Source: Gnetum montanum
Lineage: Eukaryota > Streptophyta > Gnetopsida > Gnetales > Gnetaceae
Assembly (NCBI GenBank): GCA_015680685.1
Contig: MNCI01004046.1
Span: 65,049-129,048, forward strand
DNA: 64,000 bases
Direction: 5' to 3'
Shown piece by piece: positions 1 through 10,900 of this stretch. The stretch's first letter is position 1. Each line of letters starts with the position of its first letter. The notes under the pieces are model-generated. The model saw nothing but the letters and a program-made list of their open reading frames with translations. It was not told the DNA's origin and made no database searches. Made by a program: the position numbers and the translations under genes.

Positions 1-436
1 ACTCTCCTTGCTCGGATTGAGCGGCAAATCCATCCTCATCCTCTGGTTGGGGCTCCAGTGCGGGCTGGTCCAACGAATTGTTCCTTTGAAGCAGGAGTTG
101 TGTGATGAGTTCCGAATATTGTTCAGGAACGGGAATTACGTCGTACGGGGCGGGGATGAACTCTCGTCCCCCCCTGTAATACAGCTCAAACTCCCTCTTC
201 ACCTCTAGTTTAGCTTGATCAACAACCAAGTCAGCTTGTATCTTAATACAGATAAAGTTGTACTGGTCCTGGGTAATGATGTTAGAGGCTGGGTCCCTCC
301 CTTGCAGCCTTAGGGATCGGCGGAGACCCGCTGTGGGTTGCATTCCTGGGTGTTGTAGTACAGGCTGTTGGACGGTAGTGAGGTCCATGGTGGCGATGGT
401 GTGAGCGGGGACAGCAGTGTTGTTAACAGGGTTCAT
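1..436 (-). CDS. First ORF of retrotransposon H (5' part only, gag-like position)
   Basis: The minus strand is open from an ATG at 436 to the window edge, about 145 codons, with a stop in frame just upstream of that ATG. The product starts MNPVNN, contains a basic stretch RRSLRLQGR near residue 40, and becomes acidic with Pro and Gln further on (PALEPQPEDEDG). I do not recognise a domain. It lies downstream of a probable primer-binding site (1147-1163) and LTR (1169-2423) in the same orientation, so by position it should be the start of the gag or gag-pol polyprotein of element H. It could instead be a separate leader ORF. Unlike the other element ORFs in this window it has no internal stop in the visible part, which suggests a younger copy. 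GC content here is clearly higher than in the rest of the window. Confidence 0.5.
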   Translation of the reverse strand, partial: MNPVNNTAVPAHTIATMDLTTVQQPVLQHPGMQPTAGLRRSLRLQGRDPASNIITQDQYNFICIKIQADLVVDQAKLEVKREFELYYRGGREFIPAPYDVIPVPEQYSELITQLLLQRNNSLDQPALEPQPEDEDGFAAQSEQGE

Positions 437-459
437 GATGCTATGTCACGGATAGGAGT

Positions 460-1140
460 AAGTTTGGAAAGGTGGAGTTGCTCTGTAATGTGGCGTGCAG
501 TGTATACGCTTCAAAGGACAGCGTATGGTATCAGCGTATACAGCGTATACAACGTGTGCAGTGTATACAGCGTATATGGGCAGCATAGACGCTGGAAAGC
601 GTATAAGGTGCAGGATGGGTCAGCGTAAAGTGGGATGGTGTAAAATAAGAGCGTAAGATAGGGAGCAGCGTACAGCGTAAAAGAGGTGGTCAGCATAACA
701 CAAGAATGTAAGATAAGTTGCAGCATAAAGGACCACTTAGCGTAAAACTGGTGTTTAGCGTAAAACAGACGAACGTGACAAACTCAACGTAAACACAAGC
801 TCAGCATAAAATAGGCCAGAGCGTAAAACAGAAGATAGCGCAAAACAGACGAGCGTACAATGGGTTGCAGCGTAAATAATTTGCAGTGTAAAATTCACAG
901 CGTAAATAGTTCACAGTATGAAACGGGCTCAGCGTAAAGGCCAACTCCGGTGTAAAGACAAGCGCGTAAAGCAGGTTGCATCGTTAATAGTAGAGGGTAA
1001 AACAGATGAACGTAAAACAAAGATGTAGGAGAGCAGGTTTTTAAGAACGTAAATGCTATGCAGCGTATACGCTGGACACTTGCGAGTTGGGTTTTCGAAC
1101 TGGACAGCGTAAACGCTGGGAAATTTGCAGACAAGGGTTT
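460..1140. repeat. Degenerate short-motif array in the leader of element H
   Basis: About 15 or more copies of a motif close to CAGCGTAAAACAG, plus CAGCGTATAC variants at 500-580, are scattered at irregular 10-40 base spacing. They create spurious Tyr-Thr-Leu-rich reading frames on the minus strand, which are not genes. The same motif family continues inside the LTR (1365-1700 and 1843-2340). In element orientation this block lies between the primer-binding site and the first ORF. Confidence 0.8.
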
Positions 1141-1146
1141 TAGGGG

Positions 1147-1163
1147 CCCTCCTTCTAGCGCCA
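1147..1163 (-). other. Probable primer-binding site of element H
   Basis: On the minus strand this reads TGGCGCTAGAAGGAGGG, beginning five bases after a sequence ending in TACA that I take as the LTR end. A TGGCG start just inside an LTR is the usual form of a retrotransposon primer-binding site, since tRNAs end in CCA. I cannot name the tRNA with certainty. Confidence 0.55.
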
Positions 1164-1842
1164 ATTTCTGTACCGCCTGAAATCGTCGGTCTCCGGCTGG
1201 AAGGGAACACAGAGGCCGTGGGATCGCGAGACAGGTATAGAAGACCCTACCTTCGCCTGAGGGCGAGCTGGAATGTAACGAAGGTAGAGTACCTTGGGTG
1301 GTCCGCACGCGGATCAGACAAGGATTTCCCCGCGCGTACGCAAAATGCTAATACGTTGGGTTATGCGTAAACGGCGTGCAGGCGTAAACAGCAAAAACAG
1401 CGTAAAACGTGAACAGATACAAACGAAGTGTGAGCGTAAACAGACGTAAACGATGCGTGGGCCAAATTGACATAAAACTGTAAAAGAACTTGCAACAAAT
1501 GTAAACAGTATAGAGTCAAAGTACAGTGCACCGGTCTAACGCAGTCGTGAGGGGACATAAGGTGGACGAAAAGCCCCGGCGTATGCAGGAATGACTCAGC
1601 CGGTTCGCAAGGCAGGCGGAGCGTAGAGACTGTGCGTGCAGCGTACAGGGCGTAAGAGGGTTTCAGCTCTTGTACGCAGCGTAAATGTTCTCTGGTATCT
1701 TCTGGGATTTTGCCAACCATCTGGTGAAGTGGAAAAATGGGGGTTTTATACAGGTTGTTACGCTAGACTCGGGATGGGAGACACGTGGCGCATTGACTGG
1801 GTGCATACACTTTACAAATATACAAAGTATTACAAATGTTAG

Positions 1843-2340
1843 GCGTATACGCTGGGCGTATACGCCGTGTGAGGCGGGCGTATACATTGGGCGTGTACGC
1901 TGAAGGAGGCGGGCGTATGAATTTGGGTGGAGATGGTCTGCTGGGAGTATACACTGACGATGCTGGGCGTATACGCTGATGGATGTTGGGCATATACGCT
2001 GAAGGCTGTCACTTGCTTCAATCCTTGCTCTTCAGTGTTATCTTCATGCTGTCATTGGAGACCTTGTCATCGAGCGTGTGCATCTGCAGTACCTAGGCAT
2101 GTACGCCGGAGAGCCGGGCGTATACGCTGAAGGCTGCCACTTGCTTCAATCCTTGCTCTTCGGTGTTATCTTCATGTTGTCATTGGAGATCTTATCGTCG
2201 AGCATGTGCATCTGCAGTACCTGGGCATGTATGCCAGAGAGCAGGGCATATACGCTGGAGTGCTAGGCGTATACGTTGTACGCTGAGCGTATACGCTGTA
2301 TGTGTGATCTTGGTGTATACGCTGGAGTGTATATGCTGGC
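1843..2340. promoter_or_regulatory. GCGTATACGC palindrome array upstream of the H LTR TATA box
   Basis: The perfect 10-base palindrome GCGTATACGC and one- or two-base variants (gcatatacgc, gcgtgtacgc, gtgtatacgc) recur about 15 times, usually followed by TG. The array occupies the part of the LTR immediately upstream of the TATA box at 1744-1750, where transcription-factor sites would lie. Binding of any factor is inference. Confidence 0.6.
1988..2262. repeat. 128-base tandem duplication inside the H LTR
   Basis: Copy 1 is 1988-2115 and copy 2 is 2116-2243; a third copy begins at 2244 (gggcatatacgctgg) and stops after about 18 bases. Each unit starts with a GCGTATACGC-type palindrome followed by gaaggctg and a shared CTTGCTTCAATCCTTGCTC stretch. 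The units differ at only a few positions, so the duplication is recent relative to other repeats here. Confidence 0.9.
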
Positions 2341-2439
2341 ACCATGTACTTAGCAAAAACTAAGTGTTGCGATCATGCAGCTGGCGTCGTTCATGAGTTC
2401 CAGGGTCCTGTTTGGTGTCGACAAGTACTAAGCTCTGAA

Positions 2440-4406
2440 TTTTGTGGTGTTTTAATATCCCATGTGGTCCATCATCACTTCTAACAAGGAGTGGTACATG
2501 GGAGAGATGCATCTTTTCTAGAACAATTGATAGGCTAGTGTAATAATCAAATTTAAGGAAATTTTAGTGTCCTACTTAGTGAAAGAAATTTTAGAGGTCC
2601 TTGGGTTACTAGATACTAGGGCCAATCTTGTTGAGATTCTAATGCAGGAAAATCCTGATGTCTAGAAAGAATGGACACAACAATGTTATGGAGTAGAGTG
2701 TAAGAAGTTTGGTGCACTCACCATTACAAAACATGCATACTTCAAGATTGCAACCTTTCACCTCAATCCAACAATAAGAATAAGCAAAATCACAGCTTTC
2801 TCTGCCCATGAATGTGTCACTCTAAGTGGTAAATTTCTAGTTAACCTTCCACAACTAATCTATCTTGAGATAGAGAAGCACTTCAAGGAAAACAAACATG
2901 GAAGGAAGGCATTTTTCTTTCTATGCATCATTAGGAAATTATGCAAGAGAAAAGGCATAGCATGCTACACAAATGATGTCGTCCGATGAGCTCTAACCAC
3001 CTCTTGGGTGAAAATGAGGAAGGATAAGATGCTTGCCAAAGTTATTCAAGAAGAAGAGTAGCAACCACCACCTTCACCACCCACTCATGAAATAATGCTA
3101 GAGATCCATGCTACCATTGAGTGCATGCATGAACTCTAAGAGTAGCTCTTGCAATAATAGTAGTAGCAACCAAGAACTAGTGCTAGTGATCCATCTATGT
3201 ACAAACTAGCAATGAGCCACCTCAATGAAGTGGCTCAAACCATTAGTCAGATGGAAGGTAGGATGCCAATTTTCCCAACCCAAAGAATGCATGTGTCTAC
3301 AAGGTCAAATCCAAGTGCCTGAAAGTTAACAATGTCCCTCTAGCAATAGCAACAATTCTCAAACATCTCTGGAAATGCCACTACATTTTCAGTGTGTTTG
3401 GAGGAGGGTGAGGGGGTAACTTCCCTAGTGATGTAGCACCATGGGCAGTAGATGACATTCAAAGTGGTTACTAACAAAGTGGCTGAAGAACTTAATGCAC
3501 CTGTGGCATATGTACCAGATGTTTCTACACTTAGAGATGTACAAACATCTGTAGGAACTCTCAGTGACCGATTGAGCATAGCCCAACATGAAGAAATGCT
3601 AGACCAACTGGTGGGAATGGGGCAACCAATTCTGGATGTCTTTAACCTTCCAAATACCATCACTGCAACCTAGTTGAAGCTACTCCAAGCAAGGGCAAAA
3701 ATGTTATGGAGTAGAGTGTAAGATCCTCCAATAGCTCTAACAAGGAGGTGATGTCTAGTAGCCTATCTTTGATGGGTTAAACACATATAACAAGGCAAAA
3801 ATTTGCATGAAGAAGCTGAAAATCAAGAAGATGATCAAATACATGGAGCTTGCCAATCTCCACTATGCAAACTTAATAATGCTAACTACCAAAAGGCCAC
3901 AATTAGAATTGGAGAAAAAAGTGGCCAGCTTGTACTTGTTATACGATGAAAAGTTCAAGCTTCATAAAGAGACCAAGCAAAAGCTTGAGATTGCAAATGC
4001 GAAACCCAAGGTTCTCAAGGAAAAGTTCACTAGTCAAAGATTACCTACCCAAAACTTGGCCAAACACATGAACGATCACTAGAAGCTATAGAATTCACTC
4101 ATAGCATTTGACATCAAACGCAAACAATTCGTTACCTAGTTCATGAATGTGAAGGAGTCATTCCCTACAATGCCTTGTCTATGGGATATTCCTATTCTAG
4201 CCCATATTAGTGATGCAGCGTGGACCGTGAATGATCCCCAAAGTAAGGAGGAGAAGATGAATGCATTGTTGGATGCCTTTTGTCTTTCGTTAGAAGTAGC
4301 AACTACCATTGGATAACCACAACAACTGCCTCAAACACCGCATGTGCCTAAAATAGGAGAAGGTCCTTCAAAACCTTAGGAGCCTCCACTACCTAGGACC
4401 ATTTAA
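2440..4406 (+). pseudogene. Decayed ORF2 of Athila-like element D
   Basis: This is a broken relative of the long second ORF of elements A and C. Matching blocks in order: the WYMGEM stretch near 2490 (WHLGEM in C), EILEVLGLLDT near 2585, AYFKIATFH near 2735, LPQLIYLEIEKHF near 2850, a Gln-rich hinge near 3140, and a coiled-coil part with YMELANLHYAN near 3840. It ends in EPPLPRTI-stop where A and C end in EEPLPPGTT-stop. Many stops interrupt it; a cluster at 3130-3165 falls in a run of Gln codons and fits CAA/CAG to TAA/TAG change. A large part of the coiled coil seen in A and C is missing around 3700-3800. The 5' half of the element is absent. Confidence 0.65.
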
Positions 4407-4569
4407 ACTTCATCATCATCTTCACACCATTCAAGGAGTTATGTTTGTCAGTTTTATCCTAGTGTTCAATTTTTTTTCTTGAACACCAAAATTTTGTAAT
4501 GATTGTAAAATCGTACACTCGAGCACTTAGTTTTTGTTGTGTGTTTGTAGTTAGTCAATAATCCCATAC

Positions 4570-4698
4570 TGATGGGACGCGATATCGCATGGGTTACGAT
4601 ATCGTGTCCACCGCGATATTGCATCTCCCGTGATATCACGTCTTCCCCTGCAATATCGCATACGCGATATCGCAGTCTGTCGCGATGTCTATAAATAA
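4570..4698 (+). promoter_or_regulatory. GATATC palindrome array and TATA box of the solo LTR
   Basis: Within the first 120 bases there are about seven GATATC-centred palindromes or near-palindromes, for example CGCGATATCGCAT, ACGATATCGT, CGTGATATCACG and ACGCGATATCGCA, followed directly by CTATAAATAAG. The same arrangement occurs in the LTRs at 41091-41172, 50118-50208 and 60370-60476 and inside elements A and C. Confidence 0.75.
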
Positions 4699-5423
4699 GA
4701 AGCGGCTCTCCCTTGTTTCAGACATGAGAAATAGAGTTAGACAGTAGCAAAACTCTAGCAGTTTGATCCCTCCAAAGATAGATTATTTTTCCAGTGTCTG
4801 CCCGTAGTGTGGTGAATGTAATTGTACAGCATCCTTTATTCGAGTGTGATGTACTTGGACATGCACATGACCAGCGATAAAGATTGAGATTACTTCATCA
4901 TTGCAACATTCACTTTGTTTATTTATTTATTTAATTATTATTTACTACTTTCCTAGATAATCTCTTCTCATCCTTATCTCCTAGCAATGTAGAATGAGTA
5001 CAACTTGATTACGAGCATTTAAGTGTGATTACTTGGTAACCCAGAGGCGTACCTAGGATCTGGGCTTGGTAATCCCAGTGGTGGTCATGCATAAAGTCCA
5101 AGATGTGTATGGATAATCAAGGAATGGATGCTCATCGCACTTAGTCTAAAGTAGATTCTCTTACCCTTTTCTCCTAGCTTAGATAATATTACTTTCCATT
5201 GCCTTCAGGAGTAGCATTAGATTAGGAACACACCATACACCTCACTTTGGACTAAACCATACGTGACAAATAGAATACTAGTCCAGGTGGGAAGATAGCG
5301 AACTGCGACCTAAGGATAACTGTCTAGGTGCCACAACTAGTCCGTCTGCGGAGTTCGACTAGATTGTGCATGAGAATGCTCGTATTCGTATGGTTGAGTG
5401 TAGGGGTACCTTGCCACTCATCA
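4570..5423 (+). mobile_element. Solo LTR, Athila-like family, nested in element D
   Basis: The sequence begins TGATGGGACG and ends GCCACTCATCA, the termini of the LTRs of element A. It is flanked on both sides by CATAC (4565-4569 and 5424-5428), a five-base target-site duplication, and there is no internal region. This is the product expected from recombination between two LTRs of one insertion. The host sequence on either side rejoins as the 3' untranslated end of element D. It carries a palindrome array (4570-4688) and a TATA box in gtctataaataag near 4690. Confidence 0.93.
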
Positions 5424-5484
5424 CATACCTTCCTAAAATTTTGTATGGAACTCGAGGATAAGTTTTCATTTAGTTGTGGGGATA

Positions 5485-6262
5485 TGATGAATTAGTTGTT
5501 GGGTTGTGTTGATGGGTTCTTGTTAACATGATCCCGTCAATGCAGGGTTTGACCTGTTGATGTGTACCTGTTGACAAGGCACCTTGTTTTTGCCTATAAA
5601 TGTGTGCCTACCTGCTCCATTTATGGCCTTCCTTTCATAGTTGTAGCGAAGCACTTGTAGTTTTTTCTCTCAAAAGTTAGAACATTTTATGAGTGCTTGC
5701 AATAGGAGTCAAAGAGTGTACAAATCTTTATTCGAGCATTGTTGTACCTAAGCACTTCAATGTGGACGATAATAAAGATGAGCTTTTCTAATAAACCTTG
5801 TAGCACTTGGACTAGATTAATTATTTACTTAAGCATTTAATATTCATTCAACCTACCTTAATGTTTTTAAGTAATTAATTAATATTGATTTAATAGTAAA
5901 CATAAGTACAACCACTTCAAGCATATGTTTAAGGCTTGGTAATCCCAGTAATGCTTAATGTTTGGTAACCCAATAGTGCTATGCATTGTTCAAGATGTGT
6001 ACAACAAGTGGGAACGAATGCTTATGTTAGGATTAGTTAAGTGATAGCTATTTATTAGATTAGTTAAACATGTATTACTTTATTCTCTATTCTTGTTCTT
6101 AGGCAACTTAATTCATAAAAGATAAAATGATAAAAATCATATGCCCCAATTACACTTAACCATACCCTTGTACTTCATAAGTGGAACTAGGAAGACAACA
6201 ATTGCAATGGTTAGTTTCACCTCCTAGAACCAATGTACTGAGTGAACACTAGTGATTCATCA
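5485..6262 (+). repeat. 3' LTR of element D (variant subfamily)
   Basis: It starts TGATGAATTAG directly after a purine-rich tract (tagttgtggggata, 5471-5484) and ends TGATTCATCA, giving 778 bases. A TATA box lies in gcctataaatgtg near 5595. The downstream part resembles the other family LTRs (the AATAAAGAT and GGTAATCCCAG segments), but the upstream part lacks the GATATC array and instead has several GTTGATG/TTGAC motifs, marking a separate subfamily. No matching 5' LTR is in the window. Confidence 0.75.
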
Positions 6263-6267
6263 ATAAT

Positions 6268-6647
6268 CTAAGTGTTGTAATGAATATAAGAAATCTCGAC
6301 TTTATTATCATTCAAGCCAATGCATTTAGGTACATGGCATTCAAATAAAGCACTGTACAATCTCTTAAATTTACACTACAGACATTGAGAGGGAAAATAT
6401 TCTAACTCTAGAGAAAAGAAATAGCAAGGGCTTTGCTGCGCTGATGGGTATACATCAACAAGGCTACATCAATGCATGCCCATCAACATAGCCTATCTAG
6501 CTATGACTCATCACTAATGATCAATTGGTCCCATAAAAGTGATAAGTGGGTTGCATTTATAGGCATTTAGTGCAATTGCTATATCACATGTAGCATCATA
6601 TTGTGCGATATCACAATTAACTAATACAACAAAACAACTATTCATCA
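6268..6647 (-). repeat. Truncated LTR fragment in inverted orientation
   Basis: Read on the minus strand this begins TGATGAATAG at 6647, has a TATA box (CTATAAATG) near 6555-6563 and continues through the polyadenylation-side segment (compare ctttattatcattcaag with ctttattgtcggtcatg at 40895). It stops against the end of the D LTR, so two LTRs of the same subfamily meet tail to tail. The downstream half is missing. Confidence 0.6.
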
Positions 6648-7440
6648 CCAATGATAGGTGGCTCAAAATAGTTAGCTCATTTTTTCAAGTTGAACACCTC
6701 CCCTAAATCACATAGATTTTAAATTTTTTTTTAAAAAAAGTAATTTACAATATCTAAATTACTCACCTAGAGAGGGTTTTTAAAAGAAAACCAACTGAAT
6801 CATTTTTCTACTCCAAAGAAGAGTTTTTAAATAAGTGGTTGTATTTTGAAATATTTGTTTAAAAAATACTTTTAATTAAGACATACATGGTCACATATAT
6901 CAAATCATTGATTACAAGGTGTGAATTTGATGGGCAAAAGTGCCCATTCAATCATTTCTTTTATGACATGTTATTCAAATGTGTACCCAACAATTTAGAA
7001 GTAAACACTAACGATCTAAGCTATATGAAACTAAACGTATGTGAAACTAATTAACCTTTATAACTTCCCTTGGTTTAGACTTTACATCATACAGTGATCC
7101 AAGCAAGCTAGAAACATTCCGTTACCATTCCTTGCCTTTTACGTTCGTATCTTATGGACAGAATTAGAAACTATTATCCATCTTAATTAATAAGTTACAT
7201 ATGCTAAGTATAGATAGCATGTTGCTATTATACTACCTATTTTTTAAACTTGCAAGAAATTGCAAGTAATTCACTATGAAAGCGGGCAAAAATAAATAAC
7301 TGGGCGTTAAATTCCCAAATTGGATTAAAAAAGTACTATCTTAAAAAAGACAAAAGTTCCCGGTTCCAACCCCTACTTTGAGAAAAATAAAATAACAAAT
7401 TCCACGAGAAACCTTAACCTTAACCCCATGACCTTCCAAG
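6648..7440. other. AT-rich intergenic stretch
   Basis: I see no gene, repeat or conserved element here. It separates the retrotransposon remains from the galacturonokinase upstream region. Confidence 0.6.
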
Positions 7441-7944
7441 TGATACTTCATATATTGTCTCTTCGTTGTTCACACGACTTTTTCAAAAACATTAGTCGAT
7501 GTCGTTTCTGAGTAGCCAAGCTAAGAGGATAATGCTGCCACCCAATAAAAAAATGTCGCCACGCACTTAGCGGGCCAATAATGGAGTTGGAGTGCAGGCA
7601 AATATTCACTTTGATCACATCAAGATACGGATGGATCCTCCAAGAGTGTCGGTGGCTGGTGCAAATTTGGTGAAAATCATCGTTGAAGGAACACATCAAC
7701 TGACACATAGCCCTGTTATCCAGGTCAGCAGCTTACAGATAGATACAATCCGTCATGGCTGAGCATGAACACGTAGATGCTGACACAAACAGCCACTTCT
7801 TTTTTTGAAAAGGAATTTGCGTAGCTGACGTCCGAGATCCAGATTCCTGCGGCCCATAAAGCTGCAATTGGGGATCGTTTCTTTGTCTGAACCAACGTCC
7901 TGCTACTGGGAATTTTTCCGTGCTGAGATTTTGAGGAGCCCAAT
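7441..7944 (+). promoter_or_regulatory. Upstream region and probable 5' UTR of galacturonokinase
   Basis: GC content rises here relative to the flanks, as is common around plant promoters. No clear TATA box at a fixed distance was found. A TGACGT element (bZIP-type core) lies near 7826. A short upstream reading frame of 17 sense codons (ATG 7755, stop 7806-7808) would precede the main start if transcription begins upstream of it. The transcription start cannot be read from sequence alone. Confidence 0.35.
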
Positions 7945-10900
7945 ATGAGTGAATCTATTTGGCCTAGCCATGACGAGGTGAACTCTGCAGTCAAGAAGTT
8001 TTTGTGGGTGTGTTTTTCCTTTTCTTAACTGTGCTGGGTCTACTCATTTTCTGCTGCTGCTGCTGCTTCATGCAGGTGTTGAGAGTAAAGAAATCTACAG
8101 CTGCTTTGGCTGGCAGAGATGCAGACGTTGATATGGTCAGAGTTGTGGCATCCCCCTACAGAATTTGTCCCCTTGGTGCCCACATTGATCACCAGGTCCG
8201 ATCTAATTTTACTTGGGTTTTGCTTAAACTTTGGTAATTTAAGTATCCGGCAATGTTGGTATTGTTGGATGAATTGTGATATCGCAGAGTTCTACATCTC
8301 GATATTGTTAGTCTCATTGGGTTTTCTATACATTAAGGGGTGGTAGATCTGGATTTGTGTAGTACTTGGAGCGGTTTCTTGCTTTTATTTCAAATAATGA
8401 CGTCAAAACGCCTTTGTTTTGGAATAATAGTTAGGGATGACCAACATGCATGTACACATATTGTGTGTATCTTGTTAGGAAGATCCAATTGTTTCGAGGG
8501 GACGAATTTCTTATTACTTTTCAACAATGGTTTCTCTTCCAATGCTGATTTTGCTTTCCTCATGAAATACACACATTTCTCATTCGGTTCTAGTCCATGT
8601 ACCGAAATAATGATGTGTTCAGTGTAACATAGTGGAAATAATGCATACTTGTTAACATTCTATAACTCCCTCTTTCATGCATTTTTTGGTACCACAGCAC
8701 CCCAATTTACTGGAGTAACAGTGTCAGGTAGCAGCAATAACTTTGATTTCTTGTTACATTTCTAAAAAACAGAGTTGTGGTACTGTCTAATGATGAAGTT
8801 GTATACTTGTATCCAATCTTGTAGTAAGCTAATCCAATTTCCAAATAAAATGAATATTGGAAACTTAACTTCCACTTCACATCATGTTTTCATTTTGGAT
8901 ATATGCACTTACTTTCAGACTTTATGCAAACACATTTCGTTGATGTTGTATTGGTGGTTGCGGAATTTGAGTTCACCCTCCTGTTACATTCCATTGTCAT
9001 TTTCAGTAGCTTAGTAGTAAGCTATGCTTTCATAAATTGATTTAAAAATAAAAGTTTATTATAATTGTTTTAATGTCTATTGGACATAAAAAAGTGCAAG
9101 AGTTAATGTTTGCGGTGTATAATCAGGGTGGGGCTGTTACAGCAATGGCAATAAACAAGGGGATACTTCTGGGTTTTCTTCCGTCAGGAGACGGTAAGGT
9201 GAGTTTATATATTCAATATAACATAGTATTGTGTAGGGTTACAGAGTTTTTTTAAAAAATGCGAATAACAATTTCTGGATAATACTGGTTCTGATCAGGA
9301 CAAGGTAACTGGTGGCATCCATTTATGGCTTGGCTGCTCTGCTAAAACTACATATTTATACATCTGAAAGCTTGAAAAGTACCCTTCCGTTGTTTCTTAT
9401 CTAAATTAGTTGGGTCATTCTTCTTCACATCGTGTATTTCGTCTATCATTCTAACCTCCAGTGTCTAGCTTTTAGATTTGTATATACTTTGTGTTTGTTT
9501 ATCATTTTCCTCAGCCATTGGACCTATACTCCTTTAACACATCCCCATCACTATTTCACGTTATTAAATTTATTAAGCTGATCGGTCCTCTCTTTTGGAT
9601 TTGTTTCTTCTGCTTTATGTGCTGTGCACTGGCCCTACAATCCTTCATAGTGGCTTTAGATGCATATTCATTTTATTTTACCTATATAGGATTTTACATC
9701 AAAAGAGATACAAAAGTTAGTAAAGACTTTTTTATATGGGAATAAGAGATGGACGTTAAATATTATGATCTGCTTCATAGTAAATATAGACAATCAAGTT
9801 AATGGTTTTATATTTTAAAATTCTATATGCGTATTTATAATATTGATGCATGCATGCATGCATACACACAGATTGAAATAAGATGTTATATTATACACAG
9901 GTAATACTTCGTTCAACTCAGTTTGATGGTGAAGTACAATTCAGGTTCACAGCACCCTAATTTCATTTGTTTTTGTTTCAAAGTTAGTTAGCTACAACGT
10001 TGTTTATCAGTTATATGTGATTGAAAATGAAGAGGCCTTTGAATGAATGATATGCCAGGGTGATATGTACATGAGTGTCAAATGAAGATAGATACTTTAC
10101 ATATTATCCAGAGATTCAGTCACCACTGCATCTAATCGATTTCAATATCCTTAGCAAAATTTAATTTTGATGGTTGTCTTGCAAAAACTTTGATTTTTAC
10201 AGTGTTGAGGATACGTTACCAAAGGCCATTGATGATAATCAATGTGAAACAGATTCATGGGGACGATATGCAAAAGGTGCTGCATTTGCTTTACAAAGAG
10301 TTGGTAAAAAGCTTCATCAGGTAATTGTTTTTTTTTTCCTCATTCAAGGAGAATTGTTGCTGTTCAAAGGTATTTTAAGAAACTTTTGTTGAAAATATAT
10401 AAAATATTTGTTTTCCTGTTGTGATTCTTTTTTGGAATTTTAAAAATAAAAGATTTTAGCACAAACAAAAATAGAATTTAATTTTTGAACAATTTAATGT
10501 GGGAAATTTGTCTCAACAATTACTTTCTTCTCTTCAAGGTTTTTCAAACAACTGAAGGCTGGCAGTCAGTGTTTTAGTGCTGAGCCTCACTGCGTTCATT
10601 GAAGATTGATGCTTTATAAAATGCTTTAGGATCTGATTAATGAACTATGGAACCGAAGTATTTTATTATGTCCACACATGAACTGTAGGAATATACTGTA
10701 CAGAATTTAGTTTCAGCCCTTTATTTTACACAATTCCTGTATATCTCAATACAACCCCTTGGGATTGAACTTGTAAATTGAGGATGTAAGTCCATCCTAC
10801 AAGTTTCACCTACATTCATAGCAGTGCCAAACCTTCATCTATGGTTCAAAGACATATTTTGATTTTTCAACAGGATGTTTATGTTGTTTTTAACCTAAGT

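Larger units (their letters stand above)
1169..2423 (-). repeat. 5' LTR of retrotransposon H
   Basis: Inferred boundaries on the minus strand are TGTCGACACC at 2423 and GGTACA at 1169, giving the usual TG...CA ends and a length of 1255 bases. A TATA box (TATAAAA, minus strand) lies at 1744-1750. The region upstream of it (1843-2340) is a palindrome array. The second LTR is outside the window, so the ends rest on the terminal dinucleotides and the adjacent primer site only. The five bases outside the right end are agtac, the expected target-site duplication if the boundary is right. Confidence 0.5.

Noticed and set aside
511-726. Tyr-Thr-Leu-rich frame (and neighbours to 2363)
   Set aside because: Translation of the short-motif array in the H leader and LTR, with no independent coding evidence.
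8051-8067. CTG repeat before exon 2 as an expanded trinucleotide repeat
   Set aside because: Only about five units, serving as part of the pyrimidine-rich tract before the acceptor.
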